A stretch of DNA of 64,000 bases from Gemmatimonadota bacterium (GCA_016209885.1 JACQVF010000078.1:61021-125020), one strand, 5' to 3'; shown: positions 18,630 through 29,779, numbered from the stretch's first letter. The notes: generated from the letters alone by a model not told the origin. Program-made: numbers and translations.

Positions 18630-20872
18630 GCGGGCGCCGGCGTGAATTGTGGGGCGGCCACCGCGCCTGGCTCCTGGCGCTCGCCCTGCTGGTGCTGCGC
18701 GCGGATGCCCTTGGCGCCCAGGCGGCACGGCTCGAGGTCCGCGACATCCACTGGGAGGGCAACGAACGGTTCTCCAGTCGCGCGCTGGCCGCCGCCATCG
18801 TTACCCGGGAGTCGAGCTGTCGCTCGTGGCTCCTGGGGCCTCTTTGCGAGCTGGGGATCGATCGCGCGTTCGTGCGGCGCTACTTCGAGCCGCGGGAGTT
18901 CCGCCGGGACGTCACGCGCCTCGACCTCTTCTACTACTTACGCGGCTACCGCGACGCGGCTGTGGACACGGTCGTCACCCGCTCCGCGGATGGCGTCGAG
19001 ATCACCTTCCAGGTCCGCGAAGCGGAGCCGATCGTCGTGGAGGAGCTGCGTGTCGTTGGCGGGGACACCCTCGTGGACGATGCGCTGACACGCAGTCTGC
19101 CGCTCCGGCAGGGCAGGCCGTTCAGCACCATCGACCTGGAGGCAGCCCGTGACACGCTGCTCCGCCGGCTGCGCAACCGCGGCTTTTTTTACGCCGATGT
19201 GCTCGCCAGCTACGTGATTCCCGAGGAATCGCCGCTCACCGCGGACGTCACCTTCGAGCTCGTGCCGGGATCGCTCTCCTTCTTCGGGCCGGTAACGGTG
19301 GACGGTGAGCGCGCGGTCTCCGAGAGCGTGGTGCGCCGCATGCTCCCGTTCCGGGAGGGCGATCGCTATCAGGAGGACGGGGTCTTCCAGGGCCAGCGGA
19401 ACCTTTACAACCTGCAGATCTTCACCCACGCGTCCATCGAGCCGGCGGAGCCGGCGGCGTTGGACAGTGTGATCCCCCACGTCGTGCGCGTGAACGAGGG
19501 AGATGCGCATCGCATGCGAGGCGGCGCCGGGATGAACACCGCCGACTGCCTGAGTGCCGAGACGCGCTGGACAAGCCGCAACTTCCTGGGCGGCGCCCGC
19601 AACCTGCAGCTACGGGCACGGGTCTCGAACGTGCTCGCTCAGCGGCTTTCCGAGACGCTGTGCACCCAGAGCGGCACGGGCGACTACGGCAGACTGAACT
19701 GGCTCGCCTCCGCGGAGTTCACGCAGCCGTGGCTGTTCTCACCGCGAAACTCGTTCAGTCTCGCGCTCTACGCCGAGCGCCAGAGCTTGCCCGATGTGTT
19801 CGTGCGCCAGGCGTACGGCGCCAATGTCTCCGTAGTGCGCACGATCGGCCGGCGCTCACTCCTCAACCTGTCGTACCGTCCTCAGCTCGCGAAGCTCGAT
19901 GCCGCCGAGATCTTCTTCTGCACGAGCTTCGAGGTGTGTGCGCCCCGGGACATCGCGGACCTGCAGGCGGCGAACTGGTTGACGCCCGCGGGGCTCGCCG
20001 TGTCGCGCGACCGCACGAACCAGGTGTTTGCGCCCACGGCCGGGTACACGGTGCTCGTGGATTTCGAGCACGCGTCGGCGCTCACTCGCTCCCAGTACGC
20101 GTACAACCGCATCATCGGCGACTACACGCGGTACCAGGGACTCTGGCCGGGGTGGGTGATCGCGGCGCGGCTTCGTCCCGGCGTGCTCTTGCCGCGCCCC
20201 TTCGGCCGGCTGTCGCCCGCGGCCGGCGACGTGGCGGTCGTTCACCCGCAGAAGCGCTTCTACGCGGGCGGGCCCAACAGCGTGCGCGGGTTCGCGCAGA
20301 ACCAGCTTGGCCCGCGCGTGCTGACCGTCGACGCGGCGCGCCTCGTCCGCGGTGAAGACAGCGCGCGGTGCACGCCCCAGGAGATCGAGGCGCTGACGTG
20401 CGATCCGGATCCGTTTCCGCAGAGTGCGTTCGTGTCGCGTCCCATCGGGGGTAGCGCCGTCGTGGAGGGAAGCGTCGAGCTGCGGCTTCCCGTCTACGGC
20501 TCGGTTCTCCGCGCCGCGGCGTTTCTCGACTTCGGGCAGGTGTGGCGCGATGTGGACGAGGTGCGCCTCGGCGAGCTCGAGTTGGCGCCGGGCCTCGGGC
20601 TGCGGTACTTCACGCCCGTGGGTCCGATCCGCGTCGATGTAGGCTACCGCTCCACGGGCGTCCAGTCGCTGCCCGTCGTGACCACGAAGCTGCGGCCGTA
20701 CGACGCGCTCCACGGTGACGAGGAGAAGGACATCGTGGTGACCACCGCGGACGGCCTGGCCTGGGTGCGGAGCAACGAGCTGGCGCCCCTCGAGCGGCCG
20801 AAGGACTGGCATCGGGGGCGTTCGTTCTTCGACCGCCTCCAGATCCACTTCGCGATCGGGCAGGCGTTCTGA
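18626..20872 (+). CDS. Omp85-family outer-membrane protein (TamA/BamA-like)
   Basis: The 748-residue protein has a signal peptide (about 13-32, ending ALGAQ) and several POTRA domains (about 35-290, e.g. VRDIHWEGNERFSSRAL). A C-terminal 16-strand-type barrel carries the lid-loop motif GGPNSVRGF (R near 552). BamA inserts outer-membrane proteins; TamA works with TamB, whose gene overlaps this stop by one base, so TamA is the more likely partner role. The last residue is Phe, as in the Bam recognition signal. Confidence 0.88.
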   Translation: MSGRRRELWGGHRAWLLALALLVLRADALGAQAARLEVRDIHWEGNERFSSRALAAAIVTRESSCRSWLLGPLCELGIDRAFVRRYFEPREFRRDVTRLDLFYYLRGYRDAAVDTVVTRSADGVEITFQVREAEPIVVEELRVVGGDTLVDDALTRSLPLRQGRPFSTIDLEAARDTLLRRLRNRGFFYADVLASYVIPEESPLTADVTFELVPGSLSFFGPVTVDGERAVSESVVRRMLPFREGDRYQEDGVFQGQRNLYNLQIFTHASIEPAEPAALDSVIPHVVRVNEGDAHRMRGGAGMNTADCLSAETRWTSRNFLGGARNLQLRARVSNVLAQRLSETLCTQSGTGDYGRLNWLASAEFTQPWLFSPRNSFSLALYAERQSLPDVFVRQAYGANVSVVRTIGRRSLLNLSYRPQLAKLDAAEIFFCTSFEVCAPRDIADLQAANWLTPAGLAVSRDRTNQVFAPTAGYTVLVDFEHASALTRSQYAYNRIIGDYTRYQGLWPGWVIAARLRPGVLLPRPFGRLSPAAGDVAVVHPQKRFYAGGPNSVRGFAQNQLGPRVLTVDAARLVRGEDSARCTPQEIEALTCDPDPFPQSAFVSRPIGGSAVVEGSVELRLPVYGSVLRAAAFLDFGQVWRDVDEVRLGELELAPGLGLRYFTPVGPIRVDVGYRSTGVQSLPVVTTKLRPYDALHGDEEKDIVVTTADGLAWVRSNELAPLERPKDWHRGRSFFDRLQIHFAIGQAF

Positions 20873-23800
20873 TGACGCTGGGGGTGCCCCGGCTCGTGCG
20901 GTGGGCGCTGGCGGCGTTCGCGGTTCTCGGACTCGCGGCGCTCGCCGCCGTGATCGTCCTCGCCTGGACCGGGATCGGGCAGCGCTACCTGCTGGAGCAG
21001 AGTCTGAGACGGCTGCGGGGTGCAGTCCGCGGCGAGCTCCGCGTGGGCGGGATCTCGTCGCCCGGGGTCCTGGGCCAGCTCACGCTCCACGGGGTCCGCA
21101 TCGCGGACGACCATGGGCGGCCGTTCCTCATGGTGGACTCCATCCGCGCTCGCTATGGCCTGGTAAGCCTGCTGAGGGGCCACATCGTGCTCAGTGAGCT
21201 CTCCGTCTGGGGCGGCGACGTCACCGTGGAGCGGCTGCCCCGCGACGATGCGTGGAACGTGGAGCGGATCTTCGCGCCGCTGCTCGAGCGGCCGGCGCCG
21301 CAGGAGCCTGGCCGCCGCCGCATCGCGGTCTACGGCCTTCGCCTGCACGCGACGAGCGTGACCGTACGCATCCCTGTGGACCCGGGGGTGCGGCCCGGCG
21401 CCCGCGAGCTCGTGGAGCCGGCGCCCGACGGTGAAGGCCGCCTGCGCGTCCTGCGGTTCTCCGGGATCGAAGGGGTCGCCCCCGAGTTCGTAGTTTCGGC
21501 GCCTGGACAGACGGCGCGGCGCCTCCGCCTGGCCGAGCTCGCGTTCACAGCAGCGGTGTGGGGTGATCCGTTCCGCGTCGAACGTGTGAGCGGCGATGTC
21601 GAGATCGAGGATACGGCGGTCGCCTTCGCCCTCTCCGAGGTGCGGCTGCCTGGGAGCCGGCTCAGCGGGCGCGGGTCGGCTGTGTGGGCGGAGGAAGACC
21701 TGCGGGTCGACGCCGAGTTCGAGGCGTCGGAACTCGAGCTCGCGGACCTGCGCTGGGCGGTGCCGCGCCTGCCGGACGGGAAGGGGCGCCTCCGCGGTCG
21801 CCTCGAGATGCGCAGGGACAGGATCCACTTCCGGACCGAGGATGTGGACGTAGCCGTAGGGGCGAGCCGCCTCCGCGGCGAGTTCGGCGCGTGGGTCCGC
21901 CCGAACCTGCGTTTCGAAGCGGTCGCCCTACAGCTGGATCCTCTCGACCTTGCCGTCGTGGAGGATGTTCTCGGGCGCTCGCTCCCGCTGGCGGGCGCCG
22001 TGCGGGGCGAGGTGCGGGCGGACGGATCGCTTGGAGCCCTGGCTGTGCAGGGGCGCCTCACCCTCCTGCCGGGCGCCGGTGCGCCCCCCTCGACGCTCGA
22101 GGCCGAAGGCATCCTCCACCTGGAGCGGCCTTATGGCGCCACGGATCTGCAGGCCGTGCTTGCCCCTCTGGAAGCCGGGGCATTCGCCGCGCTGGCCCCC
22201 GCTGTGAGGCTGCGCGGGCCCGCCTCGGCCCGTATCGCGGCGACGGGGCGGCTGGACCGGGGTGTGCATGTGACCGCGATGCTGACCCACACCCCGCGAG
22301 AGCTCGCACCCTCGCGCCTGGAGGTGGAGGGCACGATCAGGCAGGACCGCGGTCTCGTGCTGGATCTGGCCGCACGCGCCGAGCCGCTGTCGCTCACTGC
22401 GCTGGCGCACTTCTATCCCGAGATACCGCTCCAGGGGGCGGTGCGTGGCGCGGTCCGGGTCCAGGGCGCGGTCGACGACCTGCATCTGGCCGCGGACCTG
22501 GAAACGCCCGCAGGCCGGCTGGCCTTCGAGGGTCGGTTCGACGCGCGCCGATTCGGCCGCCACTACGCCATCACGGGCGCGGTGGACCGCTTCCGACTGT
22601 CCGAGCTCGTCCCGCGTCTCCAGGCGACCACGGTGAGCGGATGGTTCCGAATCGAGGGGGGCGGCCTGTCCGCGGATTCATTGCAGGGCACAGCGGTGGC
22701 CGAGCTCAGGCGCTCGTGGATCGAGGATCTGGAGGTGGACACGGCGTACCTGTCCCTGCGCGTCCAGGACGGCATCGCCGTCGTGGACACCGCCAGCGTA
22801 CGCACGCGGGTCGGCACCCTGGAGGCGAGCGGCCGCCTCGGGCTGGCGGGCCTCCGAGCGGCGGATGGCGAGCTTCGCATCCGGGTGGCCAGCGACTCCC
22901 TCGAGAACCTGCACCCCCTGCTGTTCGGCGATTCGCTCATCATCCAGGACACGCTCTCGCGTATCGAACGCCGCGCCCTGGAGATGCGCGGGATCGATCC
23001 GGACACGCTCGGTCATACGGGGGGCCATCGCGTCGGTGGTTTGCTGCGCGCGGAGCTCGGGCTGCGGGGCAGCATCGCGGCGTTCTCGGCCGAGGGCCGC
23101 CTCGAGCTGCGCAGGGCGTGGTACGCCCGGGAATCGGCGAGTCAAGCGGTGGTCCGTTTCCGAGCCGATTCGCTTCCCCGCCTCGACGGCCCGCTGACCC
23201 TCGAGCTGGAGGCCGACTCGCTGGAGTTCTACGGTCGCGCCTTCCGAAGCGCCAGCGCCCGGCTGGCCTTCCGCCGTCCTAACGGCGCCCTCGCCGTCCT
23301 ACTCACCAGGGACGCGCGGGAGGACTACCGGGTCGGCGCCGAGTTCCAGGTGGACTCGGCGCGCATGACCGTGGCGCTGTCGGAGCTCGCGCTTCGCTTC
23401 GGCGACGGGATCTGGACCCTCGAGGGGCCGGCAACCCTGGCGCGCGACGAGAGCGGCATCGAGGTGCGCGGGTTCCGGCTCGGAGGCGACGCCGCGAGGC
23501 CTGTGCGCGTCGTAGCGGAGGGGAACCTGCCGAGCCAGGGAGCCGCCGACTTCCGCCTCGAGGTGGAAGGCCTTCCCCTTGCACGCCTCGCCGACCTCGC
23601 GCAGCTCGGGGACCCAACGATGGGCGGCCTGGTCACGCTGCGCCTGGACATCAGCGGTAGCGCACGGGCGCCCGAGATGCGCGGCAGCGTCGCGGCCCGC
23701 GACTTGAGCTACAGCGGCGTGACGCTCTCCGCCGTCGAGGGCCGAGTGGACTACGCGAAGCAGCAGCTCGGCGTGCAGCTCGACGCCTGGGTCGGGTCCC

Positions 23801-25347
23801 GCAAGGCCTTCAGCGTCATCGGTACGGTCCCCCTCGACCTGGCCCTCGTCGACGTGCACGATCGGACGCCCGCTGGACCCCTGGATCTCATGCTCCGTGC
23901 GGACTCGTTCCCCGTCGCCACCGTCCTCAACTTCTTCGAGGGCTTCCAGGACGTGGGCGGCACGCTGGCCGGCGCGATCGAGGTGCACGGGACGGCGGAT
24001 GCCCCCGAGTTCGGCGGCGAGATGCGTCTCTCCGGCGGCGCCGCCCGGTTGGACGCCTTCGGCGTGCGCTACACCGATGTCGAGGGCACGCTCCGCCTCG
24101 ACACCGACCGGCGACTCTATGTGGACGGGCAGGTCCGCTCCCGCGGCCTCGCCCGCGTCAGCGGAGCTGTGCGGCTCGAGGCGCTCCGGGATCCGACTTT
24201 CGATCTGGACGTCGCGCTCACGGGCTTCCAGGCTGTGGACCGCGCGGATATGACCGGAATTGTCGGCGGGCGCCTGGCGCTCCGGGGATCCTACCGGCGC
24301 CCCGTGGTCACCGGGGCGCTTCAGGTCGAGAGCGGTATCCTCTGGCTGCGCGAGTTTCAGCGCGGCCGCGGGGTCGTGGACCTCTCGGACCCTGCCCTCT
24401 TCAGCGTGGTGGACACCGCGCTCGTGACCGGACGGTCCGCGATTGCGGAGAGCCAGAACCCGTTCGTTCAGAACCTGCGGGTGGACGTGGACCTGGCCGT
24501 ACGCCAGGACACCTGGCTGCGCAGCCCGGACATGAACGTCGAGATCGCCGGCGACCTCACGGTCAGCTACGATCGCACCAGCCGGGATCTGGCACTGGCG
24601 GGCGAGCTCCGGGCAGCTCGCGGCTCCTACACGGCGTTCGGCCGGCACTTCCGTGTCGCGGGCGGGACCATCGAGTTCGCGGGCACCCCGGGCGTGAACC
24701 CGAACCTGGGCATTCAGGCGGTGTACCGGCTGCGCACCGCGGAGGGCGAGCCCCTCGATATCATGGCGACGCTGGGCGGTACGCTCCGGGATCCGCGCCT
24801 CACCCTCACGAGCGCTGCGCAGCCGCCCATCTCTCAGTCCGACCTGGTGAGCTACCTCATTTTTGGCCGCCCCACGTACGCCCTCGCCTCCGGCGAGTCC
24901 ACTGTGCTCGGACGGTCGATCTCGAGAAGCATCCTGGGCGTGGCGGCGGAGGCCGCCGTGTCCACCGGCCTGGGTGCCGCGGCCAGCCAGCTCGAGTCGC
25001 TCCTGGCCCAGGACTTCGGCATCGACTATTTTTCCATTACGCCCACCGTGGAGAGGCCGGGAGCTGCACCCCAGGGTGGGTGGGCCGGCGCCTTCGGGGC
25101 GACCCAGATCGAACTGGGCCAGTACATCTCCCAGGACGTGTTCCTGGTGCTCCTCTACCGCCTGAGCACCCTCAGTCAGTCCCAGTTCCCGGGCACCCGC
25201 CTCGAATGGCGGTTCGGCGACTACTGGACCGCCGAGGCGTTCGCCGAGGACCGATTCTCGCGTGAGCCGCTCTCCGGCTTCGGCGAGCTCGGCTTCCGCC
25301 TGGCGAAGATCTACGGGATCTTCGTCTACCGTGACTGGGGATATTGA
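20872..25347 (+). CDS. tamB: TamB-like translocation/assembly module protein (AsmA/TamB superfamily)
   Basis: This is a very large protein of 1491 residues with an N-terminal membrane anchor (about 9-33). A long repetitive beta-rich central part suits the hydrophobic groove of bridge-like lipid-transfer proteins. A C-terminal TamB domain (about 1150-1491) contains the conserved block SQSDLVSYLIFGRPTYAL and ends in an aromatic residue. TamB-like proteins span the periplasm, linking inner membrane and TamA, and are implicated in phospholipid transport and outer-membrane protein assembly. Overlap with the preceding gene (TGATG) indicates coupled translation. Confidence 0.9.
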   Translation: MTLGVPRLVRWALAAFAVLGLAALAAVIVLAWTGIGQRYLLEQSLRRLRGAVRGELRVGGISSPGVLGQLTLHGVRIADDHGRPFLMVDSIRARYGLVSLLRGHIVLSELSVWGGDVTVERLPRDDAWNVERIFAPLLERPAPQEPGRRRIAVYGLRLHATSVTVRIPVDPGVRPGARELVEPAPDGEGRLRVLRFSGIEGVAPEFVVSAPGQTARRLRLAELAFTAAVWGDPFRVERVSGDVEIEDTAVAFALSEVRLPGSRLSGRGSAVWAEEDLRVDAEFEASELELADLRWAVPRLPDGKGRLRGRLEMRRDRIHFRTEDVDVAVGASRLRGEFGAWVRPNLRFEAVALQLDPLDLAVVEDVLGRSLPLAGAVRGEVRADGSLGALAVQGRLTLLPGAGAPPSTLEAEGILHLERPYGATDLQAVLAPLEAGAFAALAPAVRLRGPASARIAATGRLDRGVHVTAMLTHTPRELAPSRLEVEGTIRQDRGLVLDLAARAEPLSLTALAHFYPEIPLQGAVRGAVRVQGAVDDLHLAADLETPAGRLAFEGRFDARRFGRHYAITGAVDRFRLSELVPRLQATTVSGWFRIEGGGLSADSLQGTAVAELRRSWIEDLEVDTAYLSLRVQDGIAVVDTASVRTRVGTLEASGRLGLAGLRAADGELRIRVASDSLENLHPLLFGDSLIIQDTLSRIERRALEMRGIDPDTLGHTGGHRVGGLLRAELGLRGSIAAFSAEGRLELRRAWYARESASQAVVRFRADSLPRLDGPLTLELEADSLEFYGRAFRSASARLAFRRPNGALAVLLTRDAREDYRVGAEFQVDSARMTVALSELALRFGDGIWTLEGPATLARDESGIEVRGFRLGGDAARPVRVVAEGNLPSQGAADFRLEVEGLPLARLADLAQLGDPTMGGLVTLRLDISGSARAPEMRGSVAARDLSYSGVTLSAVEGRVDYAKQQLGVQLDAWVGSRKAFSVIGTVPLDLALVDVHDRTPAGPLDLMLRADSFPVATVLNFFEGFQDVGGTLAGAIEVHGTADAPEFGGEMRLSGGAARLDAFGVRYTDVEGTLRLDTDRRLYVDGQVRSRGLARVSGAVRLEALRDPTFDLDVALTGFQAVDRADMTGIVGGRLALRGSYRRPVVTGALQVESGILWLREFQRGRGVVDLSDPALFSVVDTALVTGRSAIAESQNPFVQNLRVDVDLAVRQDTWLRSPDMNVEIAGDLTVSYDRTSRDLALAGELRAARGSYTAFGRHFRVAGGTIEFAGTPGVNPNLGIQAVYRLRTAEGEPLDIMATLGGTLRDPRLTLTSAAQPPISQSDLVSYLIFGRPTYALASGESTVLGRSISRSILGVAAEAAVSTGLGAAASQLESLLAQDFGIDYFSITPTVERPGAAPQGGWAGAFGATQIELGQYISQDVFLVLLYRLSTLSQSQFPGTRLEWRFGDYWTAEAFAEDRFSREPLSGFGELGFRLAKIYGIFVYRDWGY

Positions 25348-25376
25348 CCGCGCCGCCTCCTCGCACCCGCGGTGTG

Positions 25377-25491
25377 AGCGGGCGAGCGGGTCGCCGCTCG
25401 TGCCCACGCTTCACTGGCTCGCCTCTCCGCGCCCGGGTGGAGTCGCCGCGGAGGCGGAGACGGCGACGAACCGCTCACCCGCTCGCCCGCT
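25377..25491. repeat. 15-bp perfect inverted repeat in the tamB-htpX gap
   Basis: AGCGGGCGAGCGGGT (25377-25391) and its exact reverse complement (25477-25491) bracket an 85-base GC-rich spacer. The 253-base gap holds no other recognisable feature. A hairpin-forming transcription end or a small mobile-element relic is possible. Confidence 0.6.
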
Positions 25492-25600
25492 GGTCCGCTG
25501 GAGAGGCGGGGAGCGGTGGAGCGCGGGCACCCGAACGCGCGGGCCGGGTATCATCTTCCCCGGTCAGAACCAAGACCTGCGATCCATGCGCGGAGGGATG

Positions 25601-26455
25601 ATGCAGCACGTGAAGGTTTTCGTCTTGATGGCGGGGCTCACCGCTCTGCTCGTCGTGTTCGGGGGGTATCTCGGCGGCGCGAACGGCGCCCTGATGTTCT
25701 TCCTACTGGCCGCCGCCATGAACTTCGCCATGTACTGGTGGAGCGACAAAGCCGTACTCGCCATGTACCGGGCAAGGATCATCGGGCCGGAGGACGCCCC
25801 GGACCTCTACCGTATGGTGGACCGGCTGCGCACCCGTGCGGGGCTGCCCATGCCCACGGTGGCGCTCGCCCCGTCCGATCAGCCGAACGCCTTCGCGACG
25901 GGACGGAGCGCCGAGCGCGCCGTCGTCTGCGTCACCGCCGGCATCCTTCGGCTTCTGAGCCCTGACGAGCTGGAAGGCGTGGTTGGTCACGAGCTGGCCC
26001 ACGTCAAGCATCGTCACATGCTCGTGGGCACGATCGCCGCCACCATGGCCGGTGCCATCGCGCTACTCGCGAGCGTGGCCCGCTGGGGCGCGATTCTGGG
26101 CGGCTACGGCGGTCGCGATGGGGAGGGCCGCAATCCCGTGGGGCTCCTGGTACTGGCGATCGTCGCGCCCATCGCCGCCATGATCATCCAGTTCGCGATC
26201 AGCCGGCAGAACGAGTTCCAGGCGGACCGTACGGGCGCCGAGATCTGCGGCCGGCCGCGCTCCCTGGCGCGCGCGCTCGCGCGGATCGAGGGGTACGCGC
26301 AGCGCATTCCCATGCAGGTGAACCCGGCCGCGGCCCAGCTCGCCATCATCAATCCGCTCTCGGGGGGTGGGGGCGGCATGCTCAACCTGTTTCGCACGCA
26401 CCCGCGCACGGAGGAGCGCATCCAGCGGCTGGAGGAGATGGCGCGGGGGGTCTGA
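25601..26455 (+). CDS. htpX: HtpX-family M48 membrane metalloprotease
   Basis: The 284-residue zinc protease has two N-terminal helices (about 5-45), the active site HELAH (GVVGHELAHVKHRH) and the downstream glutamate ligand in NEFQADRTGAE. Further membrane segments lie around 150-210. HtpX degrades misfolded inner-membrane proteins at the cytoplasmic face. Starts ATG 25586, 25598 and 25601 are all in frame; GGAGG at 25592-25596 best serves 25601. Genes for other envelope-stress functions (pspA) lie downstream of uvrA. Confidence 0.93.
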   Translation: MQHVKVFVLMAGLTALLVVFGGYLGGANGALMFFLLAAAMNFAMYWWSDKAVLAMYRARIIGPEDAPDLYRMVDRLRTRAGLPMPTVALAPSDQPNAFATGRSAERAVVCVTAGILRLLSPDELEGVVGHELAHVKHRHMLVGTIAATMAGAIALLASVARWGAILGGYGGRDGEGRNPVGLLVLAIVAPIAAMIIQFAISRQNEFQADRTGAEICGRPRSLARALARIEGYAQRIPMQVNPAAAQLAIINPLSGGGGGMLNLFRTHPRTEERIQRLEEMARGV

Positions 26456-26855
26456 GCGTCCCGGATTCGGGTCAAGAAGTTCCGAGCTCCGGCACCGCTG
26501 CGGGGCACCGCTGCGGGGATCCATCGTGAGCGGCTCAACCGCTCGACTGAGCCGGTACTGCACCTCGAGTCCCTGGCGCGGAATCGTTCCTGACTCTGGC
26601 GCCCAGGCCGCGCGGCGAGCGACGGGCGAGCGCTTCCCCGACGGATCCCCCTGCACGATCCCCGCCGCCTTCTCGGTCTTCTCAGGGGCCGTTCAGCGGC
26701 CGTGGATCCGCCGTCCGCGCCTGCCGATTGCCGCACAGGTGTGCTCCTTCATGCCTCATCGGTGTGCGCGTGGAGCCGTAGTGGCCCCAGGGCACCTCCG
26801 CGAACCTGCGAACCTGCGAACCTGCGGACGTGCGGACCCTGCGGAGTTGCTCCCG
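26456..26855. other. Intergenic region htpX-uvrA with two short tandem repeats
   Basis: No convincing gene is present in this stretch. It contains a 13-bp unit twice (GGCACCGCTGCGG, 26491-26516), a small palindrome GGCCG-TTCAG-CGGCC (26688-26702), and about five 8-bp units of GCGAACCT/GCGGACGT type (26801-26846) just before the uvrA promoter. Confidence 0.7.
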
Positions 26856-26884
26856 TTGAACCAGGAGCCGATAGCTCGTAACAT
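26856..26884 (+). promoter_or_regulatory. Predicted sigma-70-type promoter giving a leaderless uvrA mRNA
   Basis: TTGAAC (26856-26861), a 17-base spacer and TAACAT (26879-26884) match a vegetative promoter. The expected start point (26890-26894) coincides with the uvrA ATG at 26894, and no Shine-Dalgarno sequence precedes that ATG. Confidence 0.6.
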
Positions 26885-26893
26885 GACGGGTCT

Positions 26894-29779
26894 ATGGCTC
26901 GCAACACCCTGATCGTCCGCGGCGCGCGGGAACACAACCTCAAGAACATCGATGTCGAGATCCCGCGCGGGAGGCTCGTCGTCATCACCGGGCTCTCCGG
27001 TTCCGGCAAGTCGTCGCTCGCCTTCGACACGATCTACGCGGAGGGCCAGCGGCGCTACGTGGAGTCGCTGTCGGCCTACGCCCGCCAGTTCCTCGGGCTC
27101 ATGGAGAAGCCCGACGTGGACTCCATCGAAGGCCTCTCGCCCGCGATCTCCATCGAGCAGAAGACGGCGGGCCACAACCCCCGCTCGACGGTGGGGACGG
27201 TCACGGAGATCTACGACTACCTCCGCCTCCTCTGGGCTCGGGTCGGAATGCCCCACTGCCCCAACTGTGGCGAGCGGATCCTCCGGCAGTCCGCGGCGCA
27301 GATCGTGGACCAGCTCCTGTCCTGGGGCGGGGGCGCACGCATCGAGGTGCTCGCCCCCCTGGTGCGGGGCCGTAAGGGCGAGTTCCGCGAGCTGTTCACC
27401 AAGGCGCTGAAGGACGGATTCGTGCGCGCGCGCGTGGACGGCGAGATGTGCGAACTCGCGAAGCCGCCGCGCCTCAACCGCTACGAGAACCACGATATCT
27501 CCATCGTCGTGGACCGGCTCGCAATCCGGGAGGACGAGCGCGCGCGTCTGGCCGATTCCGTGGAAACGGCGCTGCGCGCCGCGGAGGGCGTCGTGGAGGT
27601 GCTGCGCCACCGCGACAGCGCGGTGGAGACCCATCTTTTCAGCGAGCAGTACGCCTGCGTCCGTTGCGGCACCAGCTTGCCGGAGCTCGAGCCGCGACAG
27701 TTCTCGTTCAACTCGCCCTATGGCGCCTGTCCGGAGTGTGGCGGCCTTGGCACGCGCAAGGAGGTGAACCCTGATCTGGTGATCGCGGACCCGATCATCT
27801 CCATCCTGGAAGGCGTTATCCTGCCCTGGGGCGAGCCCACGGGCCACCTGCGCCATTCGGTGATCCCGGGCCTGGCCGCGGCGTACGAGTTCGACCCCAA
27901 TACGCCCTGGGGAATGCTCCCGGAGCGGGTGCGCCATGCCATCCTTTACGGCTCCGGGAAGATGAAGATCCGCTTCCCCTACCGGGCCGGCAGCTCGCGG
28001 AGCCACTACCAGGATCTGTGGGAGGGCGTGCTGGCGAACGTGGAGCGGCGTTACCGCGAGACCGGCTCGGAGGCTGTGCGCGAGGAACTGGAGAAATACA
28101 TGTCCACGCTGCCCTGCAAGACCTGCGGCGGCACGCGCCTCAGGCCCGAGTCCCTCTCGGTCACCGTCGGCCGCCGTTCGATGGGTGAAGTGGTGAACCT
28201 CTCGGTGGCGGATGCCCTGGACTTCTTCGAGAGGCTGCCCGTCTCGGACGGGACGCAAGCACCGGCAGCGGTGCCGGACGGCGAGCCCCCGCTCCCCGCG
28301 GCGGTGGCGGGCCCGATCCTCAAAGAGGTCGTCGACCGGCTGCGTTTCCTGGTGAACGTGGGCTTGGACTACCTCACCCTCGGGCGCTCGGCCGAGACGC
28401 TCGCCGGCGGCGAGGCGCAGCGGATCCGGCTGGCCACGCAGATCGGCAGCCGGCTCGTGGGCGTGCTCTACATCCTGGACGAGCCGTCCATCGGGCTGCA
28501 CCCCCGGGACAACGAGCGGTTGCTGGACACGCTGCGGGCTCTCCGCGACCTCGGGAACACGGTGATCGTCGTCGAGCACGACGAGGATACCATTCGCGCC
28601 GCGGACCACATCATCGACCTGGGCCCCGGCGCCGGCCGCCACGGCGGCGGCGTGGTGGCGAGCGGCAACCTCGACGCCGTGATGGGCACGGCGGAGTCCG
28701 TCACAGGCGCCTATCTCCGGGGGGCGCGCACGATCCCGGTTCCCAGACGGCGGCGCCCGGCGGACCCGCGGCGGACGCTCGTGGTCCAGGGCGCGCGACA
28801 GTACAACCTTCAGAACCTCGATGTCGCGTTTCCGCTCGGCTGCTTCGTCGCGGTCACGGGGGTGAGCGGCTCCGGTAAGTCCACACTGGTCAACGAGATC
28901 CTGTACCGGGCGCTGGCTCGCCACTTCCATCGCGCCCGCGTGGTCCCCGGCGGGCACGACCGGGTGGACGGGCTCGACCTCATCGACAAGGTGGTGGAGG
29001 TCGACCAGTCGCCCATCGGGCGTACGCCGCGCTCGAACCCCGCCACCTATACGGGCGTCTTCACGCCGATCCGCGACTTGTTCGCCAGCCTGCCGGAAGC
29101 GAAGATGCGAGGGTATGCGCCCGGACGGTTCTCGTTCAACGTGAAGGGCGGGCGCTGCGAGGCGTGTGCCGGAGACGGGCTCGTGAAGATCGAGATGCAC
29201 TTCCTGCCCGACGTCTACGTGCCCTGCGATGTCTGTCGCGGCAAGCGCTACAACCGCGAGACGCTGGACGTGTACTATAAGGGCCGCAACATCGCCGACG
29301 TCCTCGAGATGACCGTAGACGAGGCCCTCGAGCTCTTCGACCCGGTGCCTCGCATCCGGGCGCGGCTGGCGACGCTGTCGGACGTGGGGCTCGGCTATAT
29401 CCACCTGGGCCAGGCCGCCACGACGCTCTCCGGCGGCGAGGCGCAGCGGGTGAAGCTGGCGACCGAGCTCGGCAAGCGTGCCACGGGGAAGACGCTCTAC
29501 ATCCTGGACGAGCCTACAACGGGGCTGCACTTCGAGGACGTGCGCATGCTCCTGGACGTGCTGCACCGCCTCGTGGACCGTGGAAACACGGTCATCGTCA
29601 TCGAGCATAACCTCCACGTGATCAAGACTGCGGATTGGCTCATCGACCTCGGGCCTGAAGGCGGGGCGGCCGGTGGACGTATCGTAGCAGAGGGGCCGCC
29701 CGAGAGCGTGGCGGCCGAGCCTCGGTCCCACACGGGGCGCTGCCTGGCTCAGATGCTCGGCCTCGCCCGGGTCGCGTGA
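26894..29779 (+). CDS. uvrA: Excinuclease ABC subunit A
   Basis: The 961-residue DNA damage sensor of nucleotide excision repair is complete. It has two ABC ATPase modules with Walker A GLSGSGKS (33-40) and GVSGSGKST (near 656-664), and signature motifs [12 protein letters not shown] and [12 protein letters not shown]. Zinc-binding Cys pairs are present in [32 protein letters not shown] and CDVCRGKRY. The UvrB-interaction region follows the first Walker A. A promoter lies so close that the mRNA should start at or within a few bases of the ATG. Downstream are 258 bases without a gene. Confidence 0.97.
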   Translation: MARNTLIVRGAREHNLKNIDVEIPRGRLVVITGLSGSGKSSLAFDTIYAEGQRRYVESLSAYARQFLGLMEKPDVDSIEGLSPAISIEQKTAGHNPRSTVGTVTEIYDYLRLLWARVGMPHCPNCGERILRQSAAQIVDQLLSWGGGARIEVLAPLVRGRKGEFRELFTKALKDGFVRARVDGEMCELAKPPRLNRYENHDISIVVDRLAIREDERARLADSVETALRAAEGVVEVLRHRDSAVETHLFSEQYACVRCGTSLPELEPRQFSFNSPYGACPECGGLGTRKEVNPDLVIADPIISILEGVILPWGEPTGHLRHSVIPGLAAAYEFDPNTPWGMLPERVRHAILYGSGKMKIRFPYRAGSSRSHYQDLWEGVLANVERRYRETGSEAVREELEKYMSTLPCKTCGGTRLRPESLSVTVGRRSMGEVVNLSVADALDFFERLPVSDGTQAPAAVPDGEPPLPAAVAGPILKEVVDRLRFLVNVGLDYLTLGRSAETLAGGEAQRIRLATQIGSRLVGVLYILDEPSIGLHPRDNERLLDTLRALRDLGNTVIVVEHDEDTIRAADHIIDLGPGAGRHGGGVVASGNLDAVMGTAESVTGAYLRGARTIPVPRRRRPADPRRTLVVQGARQYNLQNLDVAFPLGCFVAVTGVSGSGKSTLVNEILYRALARHFHRARVVPGGHDRVDGLDLIDKVVEVDQSPIGRTPRSNPATYTGVFTPIRDLFASLPEAKMRGYAPGRFSFNVKGGRCEACAGDGLVKIEMHFLPDVYVPCDVCRGKRYNRETLDVYYKGRNIADVLEMTVDEALELFDPVPRIRARLATLSDVGLGYIHLGQAATTLSGGEAQRVKLATELGKRATGKTLYILDEPTTGLHFEDVRMLLDVLHRLVDRGNTVIVIEHNLHVIKTADWLIDLGPEGGAAGGRIVAEGPPESVAAEPRSHTGRCLAQMLGLARVA

